Assembly (NCBI GenBank): GCA_020740775.1 | Contig: JAHEWK010000012.1 | Location: 1,302,001-1,366,000, forward strand | Direction: 5' to 3' | Length of the DNA stretch: 64,000 bases | DNA from: Ilyonectria destructans | Taxonomy: Eukaryota; Ascomycota; Sordariomycetes; Hypocreales; Nectriaceae | Shown: in pieces, positions 23,509 to 33,766 of the stretch | Position numbering within the stretch: the stretch's first letter is position 1 | How the letters are laid out: every line of letters starts with the position of its first letter | Position numbers and translations under genes: made by a program | Notes under the pieces: model-generated | Told to the model about the DNA's origin: nothing | The model's input: only the letters and a program-made list of their open reading frames with translations | Database searches by the model: none

Positions 23509-24597
23509 ATGGCTACCGTACCAGTTACTCTCGTGGTAGGAACCCATACTTGGGGCTTGGACGATGGCGCCAAGGTAGACAGTATTTTGAACCTGATGCG
23601 CAAGCACAAAATCGGTGCTCTTGATACCGCCAGAATCTACGTATGTTACAGAGCTTAAAATCACTGCTCAGGCTGTCTCAAAACTGTACCAATCGCTAAT
23701 AAAAACGACTAGGGTCAAGGTGCTTCGGAAACGGTGCTAGGCACGAAGCAATTGACACCGGAATTTTCGGTTGATACAAAGGCCGCCACTGGAATCAATT
23801 TGGGCTCAGGAGGCCGCATCCTTGAGTTTGCAAATGAGAGCCGGGACGCTCTGCAACCCAACAAAGTACATTCCGTTTCATCATTTCAATTGAATGGAAC
23901 CCGAATTAACACATTCTAGATTCGAACGTACTTTCTTCATGGGCCTGACGAAGCTACGCCAATTGAGCAACAGATGGAATCAATCCAGGCACTGTATCAG
24001 CAAGGGCTTTTTACCCAGTTCGGCTTGTCGAATTTCTCAAGAGAGCAAGTGCTTGAATGCTACAACTATGCCAAATCCAAGGGTTATGTGCTCCCTACGG
24101 TGTATCAGTCCAACTATTCGATTGCGGCTCGCCTCAATGAAACGCTACTGTTTCCAACCTTGCGCGAGCTTGGTTTTTCGATTCAAGCCTACTCGCCCAT
24201 GGCAGCAGGGCTTCTTGCAAAGACGCCAGAGGACATCGAGCAAGGGAAAGGCAGCTGGGATCCAGATACGATTCAGGGCCGAATTTACCGCGATTTGTAT
24301 TACAAACCGTCGTATATGAAAATGCTCCTGGAATTCGGGAAGTTATCTGGCAAGTCTGGATTAAGTCGCATGACTTTTGCATACCGATGGGTGAAATATC
24401 ATTCGGCGCTCAAGGGAGATTTGGGGGATGAGATGATTCTGGGTGCAGCCTCCGTTGCGCAGCTGGAAGAAAGCCTGGCAGAGCTTGAGAAAGGGCCTCT
24501 TGAGACCTGGGTTGTGGAACGCATTGATGAACTCTGGGACATCGTCAAGGAGGATGCGCCGCAAGACAACCTTGGGTCTGCCCGCAAGTTTATGTAG
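23509..24597 (+). CDS. Aldo-keto reductase (AKR7, aflatoxin-aldehyde-reductase-like)
   Basis: Three exons: 23509-23640, 23713-23865 and 23920-24597, 320 aa; the splices give DTARIY|GQGASETVLG and LQPNK|IRTYFLHGPDE. The NADPH-dependent AKR catalytic tetrad is visible: Asp and Tyr in LDTARIY, Lys in SVDTKAA, and His in FLHGPD. Further family markers are QFGLSNFSREQV, VYQSNYSIAAR, IQAYSPMAAGLL and the C-terminal ILGAASVAQLEESL. It reduces carbonyls such as reactive dialdehydes in the cytosol. Divergent from the bZIP gene, which suggests a stress or xenobiotic response pair (inference). No damage was seen. Confidence 0.92.
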
Positions 24598-24862
24598 CGT
24601 CCGAGGTCCAGTGCTCGTCCATGTCATCATGTACTAATCGAAATCCATCTGGTTCTCGCCCGTGTCTCACAACGCTCCCAGAATACAGAATTGAGTGAAT
24701 ATCTGAATACAATGGCTCCAGCGTGAACATCAAGAGACAACTTCACTTGTAACAAGCAAGACGCTTTCATGTAGCATTGACGGAATTTTTACCTAGTTTA
24801 CGAAAGATTGGCCCTTCTAGTCTCTAGCGATTGGAAAAGATGGTACACGCAGTACTTAACTA

Positions 24863-25654
24863 CTAAACAAGAAATACAGATGCGGACAATCCTCGCTTCT
24901 TCCTCTCAAACAGAGCGCAAAATGTTATCACAGCGATGGTCATCCATCTCTCTCCTAATTTACCAGATGACCCAGTGCCCACGAATTGAAACTTGGCAGT
25001 CTTTGTGAGACTTCCCTTCGCTAAAGCCCACACTGCAACCACCTCGTTTCCATCAATATCGGTGTTCAAATCAGCGACGGTGTACAAACTCTCGGTATCA
25101 AAACTTCGCAGTCTATCCTGCGATATGTGCACAAGTTCCCAGCCTCCAGACTCACCGCCAAGACCCTTGACAGCATCACCCTGTGATGGCCGCCACGCGA
25201 ATTTCTCCCGGGTATTAGCTGGTTCCACCTCGATACTGAATTGAAAGACGTTAGACTTGGATCCAAGGCGCACATTCTTCATGGTTTCGCTTGTGGTTTC
25301 GCTTCCGGTCCCGGGGACTGGCGGCAGTCCGACAACCAAGAAGCTGTCGGCCTCACCCCATGATGCAGACGCAAGCATCTGGCAAGACTTTTTTAATCCA
25401 GAGTATAAGACTATCTCCGGTGAATGCCACTTGTCCGAGACAAAGAGGTACAGGGGCTGCTTCTTTTCCGTGCCGATCAGATACTCGCCAGAGGTGATGC
25501 TGTCACGGTACAAATTGAATGAAGGCGGAAATCGGTGGGCTGAGGAATCGGTAGGTTGCGAAACTGGGGTCGCATCTTGCACGGATTCGATATTTCGGGG
25601 CGGTGATTGTGCGGAAGTTTCCAAATTGCTGGATCCGTCATCTGGGTAAACCAT
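24863..25654 (-). CDS. Conserved fungal protein of unknown function
   Basis: Single exon, 263 aa. The N-terminal 50 residues are polar and disordered. The rest is a beta-rich, hydrophobic-patterned domain (YLFVSDKWHSPEIVLYSG, DSFLVVGLPPVP, NVFQFSIEVEPANTREKFAW, LYTVADLNTDIDGNEVVAVW, KFQFVGTGSSGKLGERW) ending in a possible hydrophobic helix (MTIAVITFCALFERKKR). The pattern looks like a conserved mould-specific protein of the tubby-like/lipid-scramblase-like type, but that comparison is only an impression. It is convergent with the aldo-keto reductase. Function not assigned. Confidence 0.7.
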   Translation of the reverse strand: MVYPDDGSSNLETSAQSPPRNIESVQDATPVSQPTDSSAHRFPPSFNLYRDSITSGEYLIGTEKKQPLYLFVSDKWHSPEIVLYSGLKKSCQMLASASWGEADSFLVVGLPPVPGTGSETTSETMKNVRLGSKSNVFQFSIEVEPANTREKFAWRPSQGDAVKGLGGESGGWELVHISQDRLRSFDTESLYTVADLNTDIDGNEVVAVWALAKGSLTKTAKFQFVGTGSSGKLGERWMTIAVITFCALFERKKRGLSASVFLV

Positions 25655-27257
25655 GGTCGAGGTTTACTTAGGCTGGTACGTTTGGTAGATCTTGTGCACC
25701 ATGCGGAGTGATACAACACACTTAAAGGCGGTTTAAATGAGCACTGATTGGGGTGTCGATAAGTAATGAGGCTGAGAGAACATGCTACTTAACTGGTGCC
25801 ACGGGAAGACGTTGGGGTTTACGAGACGGATGAGCCGGCTTTATGAGCCTCACCAGTCGCAAAAGAACAAAGCCAAGCCTCCAAGCTAGACTGAAAAGGT
25901 TCAACTTTATCAAATAAGCAGGCAAAGAGGATGCACATTAACAAGCCTGTTAGGGATATGTCCGGCCATTACCCAACATAGCCTTGCTTTATCGCTAAAA
26001 ATACGAGCCAGTCTAGCATGTATTACGCTCTACATCTTGGGGCCTTGCAAATGAGCAATCGGAAAATCACCACATTGGAGCGGTTATAATAGCATACTTT
26101 GTACAGCCTGGAAAGGTGGCTTAGCTCGCTGGAGTTGGGTTCAAAGGCACACACACATTCACTCTCGTATATGCTTGTAAACATGTGACATCCACACGCC
26201 AACAGGCTTAAATCCCGCACATCTACTGACTTATGCCCCGCATGAGGCACGTTGCGCTTAACAACATTCGTGTTGAGCTAGCTTGTTAGAGGGGCCAACT
26301 GTCGGTCGTAAAACATGCAGAAACTTGCTTCGCCTCCAAATGCCGGTCAAGTTCATTCCCTGTCTCGAAATCTAGTGGGGAGGAGCAGAGAGATCAATCA
26401 TCGTAGTTTTAAAAGCCGTGGATATGCTGCTGCTTGGCTGAGGGTGAGCGGAAATTTCTCTCGCAACGGAAACAATTGAAAGCTTCCCGTGGGGGCATCT
26501 CTGAATCTTGAGGCTCCAGCCGTCTTTCTCGGCGCAGGTTAATGGGTTTTTTGCGTGACGATCGAACCAACTCGCTTCAACAAGCTTGGACAATCATGAA
26601 GTCAATGCTCTGTGAGCTCAGTAATTTGCACTTTACAAATCGTCGCATTATCATGAAATGACTTTAACTTCTTCTTTTAGATTTTTTGCGTAATTGTCAG
26701 AATTTAGGCTCATAGTTTTCTTCCCGACTTTAGTTATATAACTGTGCAGATTCTTAAATTCTGAGATTCGCGTTGGAGACTTTTCTTTCCACCCACTCTC
26801 GGAGCTTCAGAGCATACGAAAATGAGATCAATGGTTTATATTACAGTGCTTGATACACTACGCTCGTGTAACGGTTAAAAGGCCTCGCCTGTCAGTACTG
26901 TATGCCTCATGCGCTTTCCATTACGAGCATCAGACCTATGCCGCACCGGGATCAATATTAGGATAATCAGAGGTTAATATTTGACAACAGAAATGTAGAA
27001 ATGATTCTTAAGTTTAGAGCTTATTTAGTTATCAGATCAAATCGCAATTCTTTTTGCTGAAATGTCGTGGTCCTCGGCTGCCTAACACCGAAAGTGAACT
27101 ATCGCACTGACCTAACAAAAGTCCGCCGATGACCTAGATCGGCCGCCAGCTTCACGTACGATGGTTTCATTGAAATCAGTTGCATGTATGTTTTATCCTT
27201 CACCCTTTTAATTTTAAAGAGGACCGAATTAGGAGCTTTGTGCGCAGTCGACGTAAT
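25655..27257. other. Gene-free stretch
   Basis: About 1.6 kb, moderately AT-rich in 26600-27060. A 73-codon minus-strand ORF (26593-26372) has no recognisable domain. No RNA gene, repeat or transposase motif was seen. Confidence 0.5.
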
Positions 27258-28501
27258 CTACAGTCTAGCAAGCGGACCGTCCTTTCGTACAATACCGAGC
27301 GCAGCAGGAGTGATGTCGGCGACGGTGCTGCAACCACACAACAGCATACATCGCTTGAACTCCTCGTAAAGAATATCTAGAGTCTTGGTGACGCCTGCCT
27401 CACCATCATACTATTTTATCGCGTTAGTTTGTCACCTTGCTCAGAAAACCATTCGAATCACTTACAGCAAGTCCCCAAAGCACAGGCCGGCCGATCCACA
27501 CACATTCCGCTCCGAGAGCCAACGCCTTGAAAATATCCGTGCCGTTTCGAATTCCGCCGTCAATGTGCACGCGAATCTTGCCCCTAGCTGCTTTAACACA
27601 CTCTGGTAGCGCATCGATGGTGGGTACAGTCTCGTCAAGTTGTCTGCCGCCGTGGTTGCTAACAATGACGCCATCACAGCCGTACTGGATCGCAAGTTGC
27701 ACGTCTTCTGCAGTCAGAACACCCTTGATCCAAATCTGCATCTTGCTGACGCTTCTCAACCAAGGAATCTCCTTGGCCCACGAGTGCGAATCCGAGTTGA
27801 AGGCGTTGAATCCATCGTCGTGTGTTTGGGCGCGGATTGACTCTGAGGTCCTTTCGAGATTTGGAAGGCCGAGACCTTCCGGCGTGCGGAAATCATTGCG
27901 ATACTCGTTGTACCGCACTCCCAGCACGGGGCTATCTCCGGTCAAGAGAATGGCTGTGCAGCCAACCTTTTCCGCGCGCCTGATGATGCGCAATTGAGCC
28001 TCCCGATCTTGCATGGTGTACAACTGCATGGCGTGTTGGATAGGTCCAGCCTCGAGCCCGACGGCTCGAATGTCCTCGACGGAATGGTTAGAGAATGAAG
28101 AAACGCCCATGTGCACCCCGCGTTTGGCACACGCCCGGCTGGTAGCAAGCTCACCATCGGGATGAGCCATAGCCTGGAGTCCCGCAGGTGAGACGCAAAG
28201 GGGAAAGGCGATCTTCTGCCCAAATACAGTAGTGGTCATGTCAGCCTTTGACACATCGACAAGAACCCGAGGGCGAAGTCGATATTTGGAATAGGCAGTC
28301 GTGTTCTCCGTCACTGTGACCTGGTTGGTTGAGCCAGCATTGTAGAATTCTAGACATCGAGAAATAGTCAGTCGCTGATATTTATTGTCCGCTTTCCATT
28401 TACGGATCCCCACCTCTCGCGATTGAAGGCAGCTTGGCGGAGGCTGCTCTCTTAACATCGTCGATGTTGAGAATCAGGTCGTTGCCAGTTGTTAGAGCCA
28501 T
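27258..28501 (-). CDS. FMN-dependent 2-hydroxyacid oxidase/dehydrogenase (glycolate/lactate-oxidase family)
   Basis: Three exons: 28501-28414, 28349-27466 and 27410-27258, 374 aa. It starts MALTTGNDLILNIDDVKRAA, crosses intron 1 to EFYNAGSTNQVTVTEN, and ends at LGIVRKDGPLARL. FMN-binding and catalytic features are RPRVLVDVSKADMTTTVFGQ, SPAGLQAMAHPDGE, LLTGDSPVLGVRYNEYRNDF, IWIKGVLTAEDV, the active-site SNHGGRQLDET (catalytic His), and HIDGGIRNGTDIFKALALGA. It oxidises an L-2-hydroxyacid to a 2-oxoacid, either with oxygen (oxidase) or another acceptor. No cytochrome b5 domain is present, so it is not a flavocytochrome b2. Divergent from a RidA gene; the 2-oxoacid products and imine chemistry could be linked (inference). 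Confidence 0.93.
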
Positions 28502-29012
28502 TTTGAAGTCGAAGCACAAGAAATCGGTGAAGAAATCGGTCCGCTAAGTCGGTACGCAATGTCACAAGCTCTTGAGAACGCGAAAGCGGGATGCTTAATT
28601 GCTGACAAGGGAGGACCCAACCTCAATCGAAGAGGAGAAATGGCATATTTATGCCGCCGTCTTTGGCATCTTGCGTCCGACATCGCCTCTGCAATGCCGA
28701 GCTACCTGGCCTCAAAACCAGTCATGTCTTATCTTGTCGGCGGAGGGCGTGACTAAATTAGAGCCTTGCCGCCTGTGACTAACAGAATGTTATGTGGGTG
28801 TGAGGGGCAGTCTTCATTGACTAACTCCGACTTAGTCACGGAGCGGCGCTAAGAGAGCAGCATTCTTTAGATGAAGTAATAAAACCCCGACGCAAACGAC
28901 TTTCTAGGCTGTGATTTATATCCAAGTGTGATCACAGCCTTTTATCTCCTCTCTCAAATTTTGTTCCATTTTATCCTTCCATCTTTTCTTTCATCCAAGT
29001 ACTCTGAGCACC
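28502..29012. promoter_or_regulatory. Divergent oxidase/RidA promoter with four TGACTAA-type sites
   Basis: TGACTAA occurs at 28750-28756, 28776-28782 and 28818-28824, and its complement TTAGTCA at 28832-28838. A perfect 10-bp palindrome TGTGATCACA is at 28927-28936. TTAGTCA/TGACTAA is a known Yap/AP-1-type bZIP recognition core. A bZIP gene begins 985 bp to the right of this promoter. Confidence 0.6.
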
Positions 29013-29547
29013 ATGGAGCCCAAGGTCATCCTGTCCCCCAATGCGCCCACCCCACCTCCCTTCTTATCCCAGGCCATCACTCTCGGCAACATCACCTTCT
29101 GCTCTGGACAGGTCGGGGTAGAGCCAGAAACCGGCGTGCTCGTCGAGGGCACCATTCAGGACAGAACGGTAGGTGGCAGTCTCTGGCACTTGTGGATCTT
29201 GCATTGCTTATCATGTCGTGGCCAACCAGAGGCGAATCATGCTCAATCTCAAGGCTGTTCTTGAAGCTGCTGGCACGAGTTTATCGAGTGTTGTCAAGGC
29301 CAACATCTACCTCACGAACCTCGAAAATTTCTCCGCAGTGAACGAAATCTACTCAGAGTTTTTCCCAGATATGAAGCCAGTAAGTGCTCGGTACATGATA
29401 TAGCGGGTTTGTCATCTTCTAATCGCCGAAATTATTTTCGCTTTCCAGGCAAGGACCTGCGTTGGAGTCCGAGAGCTCCCTCTCGGAACGGATGTTGAGA
29501 TTGAGTGCATAGCCAATAACAAGTCATCTCACGAAAGCCGCCTATGA
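29013..29547 (+). CDS. RidA/YjgF family imine-enamine deaminase
   Basis: Three exons: 29013-29168, 29230-29379 and 29449-29547, 134 aa. The family pattern is clear: VILSPNAPTPPPFLSQAI, NITFCSGQVGVEPETGVLVEG, LNLKAVLEAAGTSLSSVVKA, IYLTNLENFSAVNEIYSEFF, and CVGVRELPLGTDVEIECIAN with the substrate-binding Arg (VRELPLG) and Glu. RidA proteins hydrolyse reactive imines/enamines released by PLP- and flavin-enzymes. The divergent flavin hydroxyacid oxidase makes a functional pairing plausible. No mitochondrial presequence is apparent. Confidence 0.93.
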
Positions 29548-29997
29548 AGAGTGGCGAAATCATCATATGGATTGATCCGCTGGAGACACAATCAGGTTGC
29601 CTTCCAAAATCGAGGGCTCCATTGTGGCGGTTTAGCGTTCCATGACCACGCCCTGCAGCTCCACGCCCTATGCACGCCCTGCAGTGTCACGCCCTATGGG
29701 TTACAAGGCCCAAAACAGGGCGGTCTTATCTTCAGCCTACGATACAGAGCGTCCCTTGATTGGATATTGGATCCTTTGGTGGATGGAATTAATTCTGAAA
29801 AGGAATCGTCTAGTTAGTTGCACATTGAATTGGCAGCCTCTGACCACACGATTGAATTAAAGACCTGACAATCTGACACTTCTCGTCCTCACTGAACTTC
29901 ACATGTACCATTACGATTCTCGTACAGCAAATAAGGAAACCGCACATATCCATATCTTCTTTTGCCACATTGCACTGTCGCCATCTTCTTTTGGATC
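29548..29997. other. Intergenic region with a 26-bp tandem duplication
   Basis: Separates RidA from the bZIP/DUF3425 gene. It contains two tandem 26-bp units at 29647-29672 and 29673-29698, each beginning CACGCCCTGCAG and ending CACGCCCTATG. Confidence 0.6.
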
Positions 29998-31873
29998 ATG
30001 GCCGACCCCAAGGAAAGCGGAGGATCCGAATCCGACTCTAGATTGGCTAAAAGGTTGTGTCACCACATCATAATAAATGTCAAGATACAGACAGTATGGG
30101 ATGTCGGGTTTGCTAACATGCGCCGAGCAGGACGCGTAATCGCTTATCGCAACAAGCATTTCGCAAGCGACAAAGCATGTACATCAAGGATCTGGAGCGG
30201 CGTCTCGAGATTCAGGGCAGCACAGACAATGACCACATCTTCCGGCTAGAGACTGACAATCGCCTGCTGCGTGAGCAGCTAACAGCGGCCGTCAACAAGT
30301 TGGACATCGTACAGAATACCTTAAATTCGCTCTCAAATGCTATGAGCCAGTCCATACGAGGAGATCAGGATAGAGCGCATAGTCCCCCCTCTCACGATAC
30401 GCATCCCGATGTCTCATCGGAGGGGGAACCGAAGTGTTCCACTACCCGTCCCGCCCAGCACCGTAGCATATCTTCGAATTCGGCTACAACGTCGACTACA
30501 CCGCCAAACCATTCGATACCAGAGGACGACATTATTTCGGAATCTCAATTCGACTTCAGCGACCTATTACGACCTATAGCGATCAGCGCTCGCACCGATG
30601 GACCAACTGGGGACATTCACAACCAGTTGAACAATGCTGGGTTATCCATGCCAGCCCTGCAGTTGGATCAAACATCAATGGACGTTGTCCCCAGCGTTGA
30701 ATACGCTTGTGCACCATGGATATCTGAGCCAACCGATATAGAGAATTCCACCATGCCTTATATACACACGGCGTTTCCCTTGGATACTTTACCAGGCATA
30801 TGGTCGCATCAATACCAGATGGGTCCGGCTGCATTTCAGTCACGCCAGCGTGTTCCAGTCAATGGCAGACTCGGTTCAAACTCGGCCTTTTCAGATCATC
30901 TGGGCATGCTGCGCCGGAGCCTCAAAAGGACCTGGGGCGGATTCGATCCTGCACTGTCTGCGGAAGATCAATTGTAGGTGGCTTCTTCCATTGATCTCGA
31001 AACATTCCAACGAGCTGACCCAGCTGGAATAGCAAGAAGCTGCGCGCGTCTGCCGACATCATGTTGTCTCTTTTCAACAGTCTAAGCCGGCCGGGGGCTC
31101 TTAACTGGTACACAGCGACCAACTACTCGAGGAACATCGCCGACCTCACCATATGGCAACTCAGCCGCTCGCGTGACATGTATTCGCGTCTTCATCTCAA
31201 ATACCGGCCGTCTGCACTGCAACTATCCAAAAAATATCCATCAATCATTGATTGGTCTCCATTCCCGAGCATTAGGAACAGGCTAATCTGTCTTCACTCC
31301 GCCAATCCAGATTTGGATCGAATCATGTGCGATATCGCAACTGCCTACGTTGTCGAGGTCCATCAATCTCAATTGCTTTTCCAGGCTTCAGGCCACGGAT
31401 ATATACGACTGTGGGATCTCATTTGTGCCATGAAAAAGCCAGACGAGCAGGACTCGAATATTAGTCCTCAAAGTGCCCATGAAGGTCTTGCAGTAGGAAC
31501 TTCGACGGGAACAGAGATTCCCGGCCAAAGTCCTGCACATCAACTACCAGCCCCAAGTCTCAAGTCCTTGTTCACCCGCCGGCACGCTGAGGCAGCGTTC
31601 AAGGCACTGGGCTTAGATGACGGAGTACCGCGTTTTAAATTAGACCCAGCTCTCTTCATACAGTATCCAGAGCTATACGACCCTGACGCCGATCTCATTC
31701 CATCTGGCACACCAATCGCACCTCCATCCCAGACAAGGATTCCTCCTCCTACACCGCCCAACCCGGCAACATCACAAATCTATCGTCACTGGGCAGACTG
31801 GTGCGTCACTTCTATGGGCAGTCAGCTCACAGAAACAGATATTCCAGTATTTCACGTCCCGTCTTGCATTTGA
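29998..31873 (+). CDS. bZIP transcription factor with DUF3425 domain
   Basis: Three exons: 29998-30053, 30131-30973 and 31033-31873. Exon 1 encodes MADPKESGGSESDSRLAK. The splice creates the basic region RTRNRLSQQAFRKRQSMYIK, followed by the leucine-zipper-like DLERRLEIQG...LETDNRLLREQL. The C-terminal half carries SADIMLSLFNSLSRPGALNW, HLKYRPSALQLSKKYPSIID, WSPFPSIRNRLICLH and GYIRLWDLI, the usual layout of DUF3425, a fungal domain frequently fused to bZIPs. The NRxxQQAFRxRQ basic region is of the Yap-like fungal class. The last 60 residues are uncertain, because two further acceptor-like CAG sites near 31823 and 31850 would give another C-terminus. It could control the neighbouring oxidase/RidA pair (inference). 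Confidence 0.82.
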
Positions 31874-32894
31874 TGAACTCCATTACTGGAGGATAGACTT
31901 GGACTGCGCAGTGAGACATCGGTTTTCTATTACGGTCTTGACGGCAGTGGAACAATGGCCTTGTCGATATTTCGGAATTTTTGTCCAATACCAAGCCTGC
32001 CATCCCTATAGATAATTAATCGCCAGACACCTCCCGAGCCTATCGTTGAAATGGTTGTTGACCAGTAAACCTGGAAACCTTAGTAGCCCGAGCTGGGTTC
32101 ATGCGTTCTAATCCCATTACGGCAGCTTACGATACTAAACACAAACGGCCTGTCACACATGCAGATATTTAGGACAAAAAATGTGGTACGGGGGCTCATT
32201 GCTATTCGCGATTCGCTGCTAAAGTAGTTTGCCGACCTCAAGCTTGACAGTCTGGTAGTCAAGTCTGACATGGCCAGCGACTGTGGAGGATTGAAGGATA
32301 CACGCCTAAGTTTTAAATCCGAGTGAAGCGAGCTGCTGTCTTTCAGTAATTATTACCGTTGAGTTGGTGTTGCTGGAATGCAACAAGTTTCGGGCAGTGG
32401 ATGGTGGGTTGTGGCTGGTGTATCTACTTCGTCGCGCTCAACTGTGGAGGCAGGAAGGTTCCGACACCCCTGGGTACCTTACGGAAAGCGCCTCTAAGGC
32501 CTGGTTTTTGGGGGTTAGGGTGACATGCCCACCCATAGCTGAAAAGAATGCGGCTCTGTCTTCTAACTTACACCATCCGACCTCCCCGTCTTTGTTCGCG
32601 TTGATAGCAGCGATCCTTCCTGGGTTATGTTTAGCTGCAGCCTGTGTTACGGTACTCATCAACGTCGACCAGTCAGTCCTGCCTGACCGCATCACCACGA
32701 ATCACATCAGCGTTCACCTCCCAGGGATGCGACAACGCCTCGTTAAAACAGGAAGGTTCGTCCTGCTCAGCGTCTCCTCGTGATCACCCGTCCCTTCGTT
32801 CAAACAACAAGATTCGTCCTACTCAGCTTCTCTTCGTGAGCACCCGTCCCTTCATGCTGCAACGTTGATGCTGTTAGCTCCAATCCAAGACGCC
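31874..32894. other. Intergenic region with a 56-bp tandem duplication
   Basis: No convincing gene. Two copies of a 56-bp unit lie in tandem at about 32741-32852; each holds TTCGTCCT-CTCAG, TCGTGA-CACCCGTCCCTTC and CGTT-AAACA with a few mismatches. They sit immediately upstream of the broken GNAT gene. Confidence 0.55.
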
Positions 32895-33766
32895 ATGGGT
32901 ACCCCAACGCTTCCTGCCCCGCCGCCCTTCGCCTCGCTCAGACTCGCCTCGCCTGCAGACATCCTGCGACTTGGCGTCGTCTGCACCACCGGCTTCCGCT
33001 ACTCTGAGGAGTTCACCTGGGAGCGCACGCACCATGATGAGTATCCCCAGAGCACCATCACCTTCTACCGCCAGGAGGTGGGCGAGCTCATGGGCAGCCC
33101 TGACCACATCGTGCTCGTTGCTGTGGACCGCTACATCCCCGAATAGTCGTCCAAGACCGAAGCCGTTATCCCCGCGGACAATGGCTGGTCGCCCCCAGAG
33201 CCTGGCGCCGAGGTGGTTGTGGGTTTGGGAATCTGGAAGTTAGAGCCGTCTTCGAAACGGATCGGCCAGTTTCAGAACAACAACGGTATGCATATTCGCG
33301 ATTGGGTCTTGTCTCCTTCCACTGTTCTTGTCTAACCACGTCCTACAGCCCCATACCCAGCGCTACCTGCATACGACTACAAAGACCTCGAACGAGAGCG
33401 TACTAATAAGTTTGCCGCCGTCGCTGTGGCCGAGGAGAAAAGGTACGTTTCTGAGCCTCCATGTCCTGCCATATGCTAGGTGTACTGACTCTCCGAAGAT
33501 CCTTCTACGGTTTATCCAGCATACTGGAGACGCGGCCATGGGTCGGCAGTGGCTCGGTGGGGAGTAGCCTTGTCCGACATCGACAGCTTGATCAAGGGGT
33601 TGCTGCAACCAGCATGGGGGCAGAGCTGTTCAAGCACGTTGGCTATGAGTGGCTGACTGACCTTCATGTGGAGGGCGATGATACAAATCCAGAAGGGGTC
33701 ATGTTCTCGCTTCTCAAACACAAGGCCATGGGGGATTCAAAGAGCAAGTGGTGCGTGATGATGTAG
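32895..33766 (+). pseudogene. GNAT-family N-acetyltransferase, disrupted
   Basis: Starts MGTPTLPAPPPFASLRLASP and continues through FRYSEEFTWERTHHDEYPQ and IVLVAVDRYIPE, where a TAG (33144-33146) interrupts the frame. The same frame then goes on: SSKTEAVIPADNGW, VVVGLGIWKLEPSSK. Plausible introns follow (33286-33348 and 33443 onward). The acetyl-CoA-binding motif A (VYPAYWRRGHGSAVARWGV) is present near 33500-33560, but in a different frame from the downstream MGAELFKHVGYEWLTDL. That implies a single-base loss near 33586. Sequence between exon 2 and motif A also seems shortened. A substrate cannot be named. Confidence 0.65.
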
